A stretch of DNA of 20,862 nucleotides from JBHJOF01 sp050330055 (GCA_050330055.1 JBHJOF010000275.1:1-20862), one strand, 5' to 3'. Positions 7,752 through 16,574 are shown, counted from the first letter of the stretch. Notes: generated from the sequence alone by a model not told the origin. Numbers and translations: made by a program.

Positions 7752-7757
7752 GCATAA
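7736..7757. promoter_or_regulatory. Operator-like palindrome over the transposase -35 box
   Basis: A perfect 8-bp inverted repeat, TTATGCTT-N6-AAGCATAA, lies in the divergent region between the transposase and the cargo operon. Reading the other strand, it matches the palindrome at 10140-10159 at 18 of 20 central positions, including the spacer. It covers the transposase -35 box and lies 17 nt upstream of the opposite promoter's -35 box. The XRE domain encoded at 8522 is the natural candidate binder. This is inference. Confidence 0.7.
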
Positions 7758-7774
7758 TAACACCCGGATTGGAT

Positions 7775-7803
7775 TTGACACTTCGGACTTTAAGAAATAT
7801 ACT
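7775..7803 (+). promoter_or_regulatory. Promoter of the cargo operon (221-aa protein and XRE-ImmA)
   Basis: TTGACA (7775-7780), a 17-nt spacer and TATACT (7798-7803) form a near-consensus sigma-70 promoter. Predicted transcription begins near 7810, leaving a leader of about 34 nt before the ATG at 7844. It is far stronger on paper than the divergent transposase promoter. Confidence 0.75.
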
Positions 7804-7843
7804 GATTTCGACGTTTCGGGCAAATCGAATAAGGCTTACCGTT

Positions 7844-8509
7844 ATGGCGACTGATTACGAGCAGCTCCAGGGGCACATCATCCAGTGCGCGGTGCGCAGC
7901 ATTCCGCGAGGATTCCTTGAGGATTTCCAACGGCGCACCGAGCACGTCTATAAGGAGCTCTTTCAGGAAGTTCTGACTGATCCTGCGATCCTGCCGGAGC
8001 AGCGTCCAGCGAAGCTCATCGACAACCGGTTTTATCGAATGGAATGGGAACTAGCCCAGGCGGCGAAAGCGCATGGGCTGAATGTCACGTCTCACCCGAT
8101 TCCTGAAAACGGCTGGTCCTACACATATGTGACCGCTGGCGACTTTGGACTGACGCAGTCTTACACTAAAGACCATGGCGCATTGCCACAGCCAGCAAAG
8201 TTCCTGGAGGCTCTCGCGATGCGCGCCGGGGTGCCTCGCCTACCAATTGACGAGCCCGAGGAGATTTTCCAGCTTAAGAAATTCTATGCGCTGTTTGCGC
8301 ATACGCCTATGGGTAAGAGGTTCGACGAGGATCACCAGAAACTCGGATCCCTTCAGCTCTGCGTCCCCTGCAGGGAGATGAATGCCTGGGGTTTCGAATT
8401 GGGCACCGCCGAACTCCTGAGCCACTACCCAGCTGCCATCGAATCCGGCAAAATTGCACCCACGCGCCGCGCCACGCCGCAGTGGAGGACTGGCACGGAG
8501 GGAGAATAG
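7844..8509 (+). CDS. Transposon cargo: 221-aa protein of unknown function paired with the XRE-protease
   Basis: The ATG at 7844 follows AAGG by 9 nt, just behind a strong promoter; the frame is open further upstream, but that part overlaps the divergent transposase. The protein starts MATDYEQLQGHIIQCAV. It has an amphipathic helical first third (GFLEDFQRRTEHVYKELFQE), a conserved-looking core (RFYRMEWELAQAAKAHGLNV, then WSYTYVTAGDFGLTQSY) and ends in a charged tail. It has no signal peptide, no membrane helix and no motif I can name. It lies 12 bp upstream of the XRE-ImmA gene, clearly in one operon. In two-gene operons of this form the unknown partner can be a toxin, a substrate of the protease or a co-regulator. 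No function is assigned. Confidence 0.8.
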   Translation: MATDYEQLQGHIIQCAVRSIPRGFLEDFQRRTEHVYKELFQEVLTDPAILPEQRPAKLIDNRFYRMEWELAQAAKAHGLNVTSHPIPENGWSYTYVTAGDFGLTQSYTKDHGALPQPAKFLEALAMRAGVPRLPIDEPEEIFQLKKFYALFAHTPMGKRFDEDHQKLGSLQLCVPCREMNAWGFELGTAELLSHYPAAIESGKIAPTRRATPQWRTGTEGE

Positions 8510-8521
8510 ACAGGGGCAGTT

Positions 8522-9718
8522 ATGAGTGTTGCAGTTGGATTCGTCGGGCGGCGGTTGACCGAAGCCCGGCGCGCGCGAGGAATCACCGCAACTGATCTGG
8601 CCAGTATGGTGCAGGTCAGCGCGCAATCGCTCAGCAAATATGAGAACGAGCACCAAACGCCCAAGCACGAGACTGTGGAGCGTCTGGCGCGGACACTCGG
8701 GTTGCCACGGCAGTATTTCTTCCGGTCATATCCGCACATTGATAATCGGCCGGTGTTCTGGCGGTCGAAACTATCGGCACACCCGGCCGATCTAGATCGA
8801 GCTTACGTGCGGCTGGAATGGCTAAAAGAAGTCGTGGATTATCTCGGGCAGTTTTTCGACTTCCCGAAATTGAACCTCTTGCAGCTCGACGCTCCGCATG
8901 ATCCTACGGAAATCACGACCGATTTTCTTGAGCAATCCGCGATGGCGGTCCGTAGCGAATGGAATGCTACGCGTGGCCCGCTGCCGGACATAATCGAGAA
9001 GGTCGAAGAATGCGGAATCCTTGTTTCTCGTATCCACGTCGGAGCCGAAAAAGTCGACGCATTTTCGCAATGGTCAGATCGATTTGGCATCCCCTTCATA
9101 ATGTTGTCTCGCGACAAGGCGAGCGCAGCTCGCCAGCGTTTCGATGTACTGCATGAGCTTGCCCACATCTTGCTCCATCAAAATGTTACGCCGGATCGCT
9201 TGAACAATCGGGTTACCTACAAGACTCTGGAAAAGCAGGCCGACCAGTTTGCAAGCTTTATGTTGCTGCCAGAGCAGGACTTTGTGGAAGAATTGTATGC
9301 GCCGACGCTCGACGGCATGCTCAGCATAAAAGAGAGATGGGGTGTATCCGTGGCCGCCATGATTATGCGGTGCCGTTCTCTCGATATACTGGACGAGCAT
9401 TCAGCCAAACGGATGTGGATGAACTATACCCGCCGAGGGTGGCGCAAGGGCGAGCCATTTGATGGGAAAATGGAGAAGGAGTCGCCATATCTGATCCGGC
9501 GAAGCTTCGAAATGCTTCTAGATGAGGGCGTGCAATCTGTAGCTGACATTCGAAGCGCGCTACCGTTTCCGCTTGACGATCTTGAAGAGATTGCCGACCT
9601 CGATCCAGGCACGTTAGGCGCTCCGGTTCAATCTAGAGCCGAACCAGTTTTGAAGGCTGGCGTCAAAGCTAGCGATGGCAATGTGGTTTCATTCACTAAT
9701 CGGAAGAAGAATATTTAG
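8522..9718 (+). CDS. XRE-type DNA-binding protein fused to ImmA/IrrE (M78) metalloprotease
   Basis: A 398-aa protein with two domains. Residues about 8-62 are an HTH_3 domain (LASMVQVSAQSLSKYENEHQ, then VERLARTLGLP). Residues about 160-285 are an M78 zinc-protease domain, with the zinc site HELAH at 211-215 and the third-ligand region LEKQADQFASFMLLP near 236-250. About 110 further residues follow. In ICEBs1 the separate pair ImmR/ImmA controls excision, the protease destroying the repressor after DNA damage; fused COG2856-type proteins have also been proposed as toxin-antitoxin components. AGGGG lies 6 nt before the ATG at 8522. It is translated from the same message as the 221-aa protein and overlaps the convergent basic protein by 4 bp. 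I infer that it binds the two palindromes in this element. Confidence 0.9.
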   Translation: MSVAVGFVGRRLTEARRARGITATDLASMVQVSAQSLSKYENEHQTPKHETVERLARTLGLPRQYFFRSYPHIDNRPVFWRSKLSAHPADLDRAYVRLEWLKEVVDYLGQFFDFPKLNLLQLDAPHDPTEITTDFLEQSAMAVRSEWNATRGPLPDIIEKVEECGILVSRIHVGAEKVDAFSQWSDRFGIPFIMLSRDKASAARQRFDVLHELAHILLHQNVTPDRLNNRVTYKTLEKQADQFASFMLLPEQDFVEELYAPTLDGMLSIKERWGVSVAAMIMRCRSLDILDEHSAKRMWMNYTRRGWRKGEPFDGKMEKESPYLIRRSFEMLLDEGVQSVADIRSALPFPLDDLEEIADLDPGTLGAPVQSRAEPVLKAGVKASDGNVVSFTNRKKNI

Positions 9719-9945
9719 TCCTTCTTCCACCGCTTCGCCGCCGCCTTTCGGGCTATCTCCTGCCGTTGCTTGGGGGTGAGTTTTTTCGCGCGAGCGGCCC
9801 CGCCCTTGCGCCCCAGCTCTGCAGCGGCACTCTGGGGCTTGGTCTCGTATTCTTCCGCTTCCTCGCCAGTGGCGATCCGCATCACCTTGACGGCGGCGCC
9901 GATCACGTCAGCAGGGCGTTTCTCGCCTTTGGGGCCTTTGGGCAT
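9715..9945 (-). CDS. Transposon cargo: small Lys/Arg-rich protein ('RNA-binding protein' type)
   Basis: A 76-aa strongly basic protein. It starts MPKGPKGEKRPADVIGAAV followed by KVMRIATGE, and ends in an alanine/lysine repeat region (GRKGGAARAKKLTPKQRQE, then IARKAAAKRWKKD). Small proteins with this exact layout are common in alphaproteobacteria and are usually labelled RNA-binding or histone-like proteins, without experimental support that I know of. The tail suggests nucleic-acid binding. Its ATG overlaps the stop of the FlbD-like gene as TAATG, so translation is probably coupled. Its 3' end overlaps the XRE-ImmA stop by 4 bp on the other strand. Confidence 0.8.
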   Translation of the reverse strand: MPKGPKGEKRPADVIGAAVKVMRIATGEEAEEYETKPQSAAAELGRKGGAARAKKLTPKQRQEIARKAAAKRWKKD

Positions 9946-10130
9946 TACTCAGTTCCCAGCAGTTGCGCAATCGCGTCTGGGGTCTCGACAACATCAATAT
10001 AATCGGCCTCGCTGCCTGGGAAGGAGATTCGAGAGCCGCCCCCCAAAGCAACGAAAGCCGAGACCACTTCGAAGTTAACCCGCACGGGCTCGTGATTGTG
10101 CTTTTTGGTGAGTTGGACGAAATTTGCCAT
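9945..10130 (-). CDS. Transposon cargo: small FlbD-like protein
   Basis: A 61-aa protein, MANFVQLTKKHNHEPVRVNF, then a beta-rich centre (VVSAFVALGGGSRISFPG) and a tail YIDVVETPDAIAQLLGTE. The pattern 'FVxLT...VxVN...xxIxF...xxVxETxxxIxxLL' resembles the flagellar-locus protein FlbD, but no flagellar genes are near. In mobile DNA such proteins are best read as a small SH3-like or beta-barrel fold of unknown role. AGGAG lies 6 nt before the ATG. Directly upstream is the second operator-like palindrome. It is the first gene of a two-gene minus-strand operon with the basic protein. Confidence 0.75.
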   Translation of the reverse strand: MANFVQLTKKHNHEPVRVNFEVVSAFVALGGGSRISFPGSEADYIDVVETPDAIAQLLGTE

Positions 10131-10139
10131 GTTGGCTCC

Positions 10140-10159
10140 TATGCTTTCCGCTAAGCATA
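10140..10159. promoter_or_regulatory. Second operator-like palindrome, ahead of the FlbD-like gene
   Basis: A perfect 7-bp inverted repeat, TATGCTT-N6-AAGCATA, begins just upstream of the AGGAG ribosome-binding site, with TACTAT/TATATG -10-like sequence overlapping its far edge. It matches the palindrome at 7736-7757 at 18 of 20 positions. Binding here would block the transcription start of the two small genes. Confidence 0.68.
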
Positions 10160-10203
10160 TAGTAGCCGAAGGCAGGATTCGATAGCCGGGTCAAGGCCGG
10201 CGG

Positions 10204-10224
10204 ATTTCAAACTGACGCACTACC
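10204..10224 (-). repeat. Right terminal inverted repeat of the transposon
   Basis: On the minus strand it reads GGTAGTGCGTCAGTTTGAA. It matches the left end at 18 of 21 bases and abuts the right copy of the 8-bp duplication. Confidence 0.9.
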
Positions 10225-10232
10225 CTCCCCCG
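10225..10232 (+). repeat. Target-site duplication, right copy (CTCCCCCG)
   Basis: Identical to 6014-6021. It lies 7 bp before the -35 box of the apparent gcv promoter. Confidence 0.9.
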
Positions 10233-10239
10233 GCCCCGG

Positions 10240-10267
10240 TTGACTTTCCGGGGGAAGCGCTTAGCCT
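10240..10267 (+). promoter_or_regulatory. Probable gcv promoter
   Basis: TTGACT at 10240-10245 and TAGCCT at 10262-10267 are separated by 16 nt. Transcription would start near 10275, about 40 nt before the first glycine aptamer. The -10 box is mediocre, which fits a regulated operon. The transposon end is only 15 bp upstream of the -35 box. Confidence 0.55.
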
Positions 10268-10315
10268 CTGGGCGCGGCCGACTCCGAGGGAGCCGGCCGG
10301 AACTGAAAGCCAGCG

Positions 10316-10537
10316 ATCCCCTGCGGGAGAGACCGGGCCAATCGACACGGCTTGTCGACTGGGCCCGGCGCCGAAGGAGCAAGGACCCCGCAAACTCTCA
10401 GGCGGAAGGACCGTGGGGGATAGGCACCTCTGGAAAGCAGGCGGACGCGCCGCAGGGGCGCGGCCCGCCTCACCGAAGGGGTAAGCGCCGGCCGCCCTGC
10501 GGCCGTCCGCCAATCTCTCAGGTCCGACGACAGAGGG
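10316..10537 (+). promoter_or_regulatory. Tandem glycine riboswitch (two aptamers)
   Basis: Aptamer 1 spans about 10316-10421, with P1 arms ATCCCC and GGGGGAT. It carries the conserved GGGAGAGACC, GCGCCGAAGGAGCAA, AAACTCTCAGGC and AAGGACCGT blocks. Aptamer 2 spans about 10427-10536, closed by CCTCTG/CAGAGG, with CTGGAAAGC, CACCGAAGGGGTAAGC and AATCTCTCAGGTCCGACGAC. The short linker TAGGCA joins them in the standard way. Glycine binding normally turns on the downstream cleavage genes. The riboswitch lies between the gcv promoter and gcvT. The P3 hairpin of each aptamer is extended and GC-rich. Confidence 0.95.
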
Positions 10538-10540
10538 GGA

Positions 10541-10563
10541 TTGCCTTCCGGCGACGGAGGCAA
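10541..10563 (+). promoter_or_regulatory. Hairpin after the glycine aptamers (possible expression platform)
   Basis: TTGCCTTCCG, a GCGA loop and CGGAGGCAA form a 9-bp stem with one bulged T. It follows aptamer 2 directly and contains GGAGG, but it is about 35 nt from the gcvT ATG and has no T-run. It is therefore neither an ordinary terminator nor an obvious ribosome-site trap. Confidence 0.5.
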
Positions 10564-10596
10564 GACCCGGACGTTTGGAGCGCGGCCTTCGAGAGC

Positions 10597-11733
10597 ATGA
10601 GCGACCCCGACTCGCCCCTGAAACGAACGCCGCTGCACGGCCTGCACCTGGAGCTGGGCGGCAAGATGGTGCCCTTCGCCGGCTACGAGATGCCGGTGCA
10701 GTATCCGGGCGGGATCCTCAAGGAGCACAGCCACACGCGCGAGGCTGCCGGGCTGTTCGACGTCTCGCACATGGGCCAGATACGCCTCAGCGGCGACGAG
10801 GCCGCGGCGGCTTTGGAGACGCTGGTGCCGGTCGACGTCGCGGGCCTGGCGCCGGGACGCCAGCGCTATGCCCTCTTCACCAACGAGGCCGGCGGCATCC
10901 TGGACGACCTGATGGTGACCAACGCCGGCGATCACCTCTTCGTCGTGGTCAACGCCGCCTGCAAGGAGCAGGACCTGGCCCACCTGGAGCGGCACATCGG
11001 CGGAGGCTGCCGGGTCGAGGCGCTGGCCGAGCGAGCGCTGCTGGCCCTGCAGGGCCCGGCGGCGGTCGCCGTCATGGCGCGCCTGGCGCCGAAGGCGACC
11101 GAGCTGGTCTTCATGTCCGGGGCTGCCATGGAGATCGCCTTGGAGAGTGGGGGCGCCGCCTGCTTCGTCACCCGTTCCGGCTACACCGGCGAGGACGGCT
11201 TCGAGATCCCGGCCCCGGCCGAGCGGGCCGAGGCCCTGGCCCGCGCCCTGCTGGAGCAGCCGGAGGTGGCGCCGATCGGGCTCGGCGCCCGCGATTCGCT
11301 GCGCCTGGAGGCCGGGCTCTGCCTCTATGGACATGACATCGACGACAGCACGACGCCGGTCGAGGCCGGCCTCGCCTGGGCGCTCTCCAAGGCGCGCCGC
11401 AAGGAGGGTGCCCGCCCGGGTGGCTATCCCGGCGCCGAGGTGATCCAGCGACAGCTCGAGGAGGGCGTGGCGCGGCGCCGCGTCGGCATTCGCCCGGAAG
11501 GCCGGGCGCCGATCCGCGAGGACTGCCAGCTGACCGACCAGGAGGGCGGTTTCGTCGGCCGGGTGACCAGCGGCGGCTTCGGCCCCACGGTCGGCGGGCC
11601 GGTCGCCATGGGCTACGTGCGCAGCGACCTGGCGAAGCCCGGCACCACGCTGCAGGCCATGCTGCGCGGCAAGCCGCAACCCGTCGTGCTCGCCAAGCTG
11701 CCGTTTGTCGAGCTGCGCTATCACCGAGGCTGA
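10597..11733 (+). CDS. gcvT: Glycine cleavage system T protein (aminomethyltransferase)
   Basis: A 378-aa folate-dependent enzyme. It takes the aminomethyl group from lipoylated GcvH and releases ammonia and methylene-THF. The N-terminal LKRTPLHGLHLELGGKMVPF and AGYEMPVQYPGG, the RETREAAGLFDVSHMGQ-type segment (here HTREAAGLFDVSHMGQ), the GGILDDLMVTN folate-site strand and SGYTGEDGFEI are family hallmarks. The GCV_T C-terminal barrel (GRAPIREDC, then GFVGRVTSGGFGPTVGGPVAMG) is complete. I use the ATG at 10597, preceded by GAGAG. The frame is open back to 10240, but that part is the riboswitch leader. It is the first gene of the gcv group, 30 bp before gcvH. Confidence 0.97.
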   Translation: MSDPDSPLKRTPLHGLHLELGGKMVPFAGYEMPVQYPGGILKEHSHTREAAGLFDVSHMGQIRLSGDEAAAALETLVPVDVAGLAPGRQRYALFTNEAGGILDDLMVTNAGDHLFVVVNAACKEQDLAHLERHIGGGCRVEALAERALLALQGPAAVAVMARLAPKATELVFMSGAAMEIALESGGAACFVTRSGYTGEDGFEIPAPAERAEALARALLEQPEVAPIGLGARDSLRLEAGLCLYGHDIDDSTTPVEAGLAWALSKARRKEGARPGGYPGAEVIQRQLEEGVARRRVGIRPEGRAPIREDCQLTDQEGGFVGRVTSGGFGPTVGGPVAMGYVRSDLAKPGTTLQAMLRGKPQPVVLAKLPFVELRYHRG

Positions 11734-11763
11734 TCGGATCATCGCACAGGGGGAAAGACCGAG

Positions 11764-12141
11764 ATGAGCAGTCTGCACTTCACCGAGGACCACGAATGGA
11801 TACGGGCCGAGGGCGACAGCGCCACCGTCGGCATCACCGACTATGCTCAGGAGCAGCTGGGCGACGTGGTCTTCGTCGAGCTGCCGGAGGTGGGCAAGAG
11901 CCTGAAGAAGGGCGACGAGGCCGCGGTCATCGAGTCGGTCAAGGCGGCGAGCGAAGTCTACGCACCGGCCTCAGGCGAGGTGACCGAGAGCAACGAGGCG
12001 ATCGCCGGCGAGCCGGGCAAGGTGAACAGCGATCCCATGGGCGACGGCTGGTTCTTCAAGATGACCCTGAGCGATCCCGGCGAGCTCGGCACGCTGATGG
12101 ACGAGGCCGGCTACAAGAGCTTCGTCGAAGGCTTGGGGTGA
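11764..12141 (+). CDS. gcvH: Glycine cleavage system H protein
   Basis: A 125-aa lipoyl carrier that shuttles the aminomethyl intermediate between the P and T proteins and is reloaded by dihydrolipoamide dehydrogenase. The lipoylation site is Lys60 in the motif IESVKAASEVYAPASGEV. The start MSSLHFTEDHEW and the end GYKSFVEGLG are typical, and the length is normal. A GGGGGAAAG site precedes the ATG. It follows gcvT by 30 bp and is surely co-transcribed. The next gene, gcvP, is separated by a 435-bp spacer. Confidence 0.97.
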   Translation: MSSLHFTEDHEWIRAEGDSATVGITDYAQEQLGDVVFVELPEVGKSLKKGDEAAVIESVKAASEVYAPASGEVTESNEAIAGEPGKVNSDPMGDGWFFKMTLSDPGELGTLMDEAGYKSFVEGLG

Positions 12142-12576
12142 GTGCGGCGATTGGACCGAGCGAACATAGGAACACGCACTTAGCACTATGGCGCCGACGA
12201 CCGACTACCTTCCGATGTCATGCCCGGATTTGATTCACGGCTGTCCGGTTAAGACTCGTTCACACCGACCGTCATGGTCGGCGAAGGCCGACCATTCACG
12301 TGTTTATGCTTTCGGCGGGGTAACTGGGCTGCGCTGCATCAGATCGGAGTGTCGCGGACTTCGGCCCAATCCGGGTTGGCACTCAGAAGAAACTCGTGGA
12401 TGGTCGGCCTTCGCCGACCATGACGAAATGGGGGGCGATTCGCTGTCCACGGCTCTTCGAACTGCACGCAACAAGCAGGAACCTGCTCAGGCACGGCAAT
12501 GACAACTATTGGGATGTCGATGCCGATTGTTGTGGGCACGTCATTTGCACCAGTCCTCTAGGAGGGACGGAGAATC
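12142..12576. other. 435-bp gcvH-gcvP spacer
   Basis: No gene is supportable here. The spacer contains the inverted pair of REP-like hairpins at 12270-12425. At 12217-12234, GTCATGCCCGGATTTGAT looks like one half of an alphaproteobacterial REP unit interrupted after the loop. At the 3' end there is a strong ribosome-binding site, AGGAGG, 11-16 nt before gcvP. I see no clear terminator with a T-run and no convincing promoter, so whether gcvP is read through from gcvT-gcvH is open. Confidence 0.6.
12270..12425. repeat. Inverted pair of REP-like hairpins (BIME-like)
   Basis: Hairpin 1 at 12274-12295 is ATGGTCGGC-GAAG-GCCGACCAT, and hairpin 2 at 12400-12421 is ATGGTCGGC-CTTC-GCCGACCAT. Each has a perfect 9-bp stem with a 4-nt loop. 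With flanks included (12270-12300 and 12395-12425), the second is the reverse complement of the first at 30 of 31 positions. The flanking CGTC...CACG pattern is the usual frame of REP units in alphaproteobacteria. About 94 bp of unrelated sequence lies between them. Confidence 0.85.
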
Positions 12577-15486
<2,910 letters not shown>

Positions 15487-15634
15487 GTGCGGCGAGGCAG
15501 CAAGCATGGGCGCGAGGCTTGACCCTTGCCGCCATTGGAGGCCTTCTTGCTTAACCCTCCGCGCCGCTCTGTGATAAGCTCCGCTCATTCGTCAGCATAT
15601 TATGTTTGATGCTGTCTAAGGGGAGGAACCTCCC

Positions 15635-15970
15635 ATGCCTGAGCGATACCACCCAACTAGCGGCACCCTTTTCACTCTGCTCATCGCCTTGTGCGCCGCC
15701 GCACTTGTGTTCGCGTCACCGACTGCAGGACTAGCGGGAGAAGCGCTGAACATCGTTCGAAGCGACGATCCCGCTGCACTTCCTTTCAATCTCGTCAAGC
15801 GACTGCAAATTGTGCTAACCGAGAACGGATACGAGCCGGGGCCGGTGGACGGCATCATGGGCCCCAAGACAGCCGCGGCACTCAAGGCCTATCAGGCCGC
15901 CAACGGATTGGTCCCGGACGGCAGGGTCGGAGAGGATACCTTGCAGAGCCTCGGTCTGCTGTCGCCCTGA
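15635..15970 (+). CDS. Exported peptidoglycan-binding-domain protein
   Basis: A 111-aa protein. Residues 1-34 form a signal peptide with a long hydrophobic core (TLFTLLIALCAAALVFA) and a probable cleavage after GLAG or earlier. Residues about 45-108 are one PG_binding_1 domain (VKRLQIVLTENGYEPGPVDG, then IMGPKTAAALKAYQAANGL and TLQSLGLL). Such single-domain proteins bind the peptide part of the cell wall and often accompany other envelope proteins. GGGGAGG lies 7-8 nt before the ATG and is immediately followed by CCTCCC, so the site could fold back on itself. It is the first of four same-strand exported or membrane genes, 148 bp after gcvP. Confidence 0.88.
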   Translation: MPERYHPTSGTLFTLLIALCAAALVFASPTAGLAGEALNIVRSDDPAALPFNLVKRLQIVLTENGYEPGPVDGIMGPKTAAALKAYQAANGLVPDGRVGEDTLQSLGLLSP

Positions 15971-16010
15971 TCGCGGCGTCGATCCCCCGAGTACGGCGGA
16001 GACCCGGGCA

Positions 16011-16574
16011 ATGGACGAGGCAGAGCAAAGCGGGCCGCTGTGCGCGGTCTGTTACAAGGAGATTCCGGCGGGCGCCCGCAAGTGCTTTGTCTGCGGCGAG
16101 TACCAAAGCTGGTGGCGCCGCCTGTTGTCGGGAATCGACATCAAGGCGCTGATCGCGCTGGTGCCGATTCTGACCCTGGCCTATGCCTTCCTGCAGACGC
16201 ACCTGACCACCCATGAATCGCTGTTGCGGGCGACGATCATGGCCTGCGAGCGCGCCAAGATAGCCCTCTTCGTATCCAACCTTGGCGATCGCGGTGCGAT
16301 CATCAGGTCCGCGACCTACAGCGTGACCGAGAACAACCAGACGTCGGAGCGCATTCCGCTCGAGATCCGCCGAAAGCCCGATAGTTCCGCCCTGGTCCCC
16401 TCCGGCGAGACCCAGCTGATCGAGCTGGTCTCGAGCGCCATCGGCAATCTTCCGGTCAACTTCCCGCGCGCCGGCGCCAACGCGGGAAGCTGCCGCATCG
16501 ACCTCGCGATCAGCGTCGTCGCCTTTGATCATGACGCTTCTGACCTTGAGCTGACATGCCCTTGCCCCTCGTGA
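16011..16574 (+). CDS. Zinc-ribbon membrane protein of unknown function
   Basis: A 187-aa protein. The N terminus holds a four-cysteine zinc ribbon, Cys11/Cys14 (CAVC) and Cys25/Cys28 (CFVC), followed by WW and an arginine pair. One transmembrane helix lies at residues about 43-62 (DIKALIALVPILTLAYAF). The remaining 120 residues form a beta-rich domain probably on the periplasmic side, with LFVSNLGDRGAIIRSATYSV suggesting an immunoglobulin-like or DUF-type fold, and they end in the motif CPCPS. It follows the peptidoglycan-binding gene by 40 bp and overlaps the next frame by 19 bp, so a shared operon is likely. I do not recognise the family. Confidence 0.78.
   Translation: MDEAEQSGPLCAVCYKEIPAGARKCFVCGEYQSWWRRLLSGIDIKALIALVPILTLAYAFLQTHLTTHESLLRATIMACERAKIALFVSNLGDRGAIIRSATYSVTENNQTSERIPLEIRRKPDSSALVPSGETQLIELVSSAIGNLPVNFPRAGANAGSCRIDLAISVVAFDHDASDLELTCPCPS

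Larger units (their letters stand above)
6022..10224. mobile_element. IS1-type transposon with passenger genes, 4.2 kb
   Basis: The ends are imperfect inverted repeats: 18 of 21 bases match between 6022-6042 and the reverse complement of 10204-10224, and both begin GGT(G/A)GTGCGTCA. A perfect 8-bp duplication, CTCCCCCG, flanks the unit. From memory, IS1 ends begin GGTGATGC, so the outer bases agree with the family of the transposase inside (6838-7716). Only about a fifth of the element is transposase. The rest is cargo: a membrane coiled-coil protein, a 221-aa unknown, an XRE-ImmA/IrrE regulator, a basic small protein and a FlbD-like protein. Base composition is visibly less GC-rich than the flanks, indicating transfer. 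Intact ends and an exact duplication suggest a recent, direct transposition. Confidence 0.9.

Noticed and set aside
7717..7755. Longer transposase start at 7755
   Set aside because: It lies inside the palindrome and upstream of the predicted transcript start, and relatives start MN(K/R)LP.
10170..10230. A tRNA-like stretch (GGATTCGA, then GGATTTCAAACTGACGCACTACC) that could be an attachment site in a tRNA gene
   Set aside because: The stems do not pair as a tRNA on either strand, and the second half is fully explained as the right terminal inverted repeat of the transposon.
10240..10596. N-terminal extension of the gcvT frame by 119 codons
   Set aside because: This stretch is the promoter, the glycine riboswitch and its hairpin, and GcvT proteins start near MSDPDSPLKRTPL.
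10262..11793. Antisense open frame over the riboswitch and gcvT (510 aa)
   Set aside because: It is another GC-driven shadow, with no recognisable domain and the gcvT leader on the other strand.
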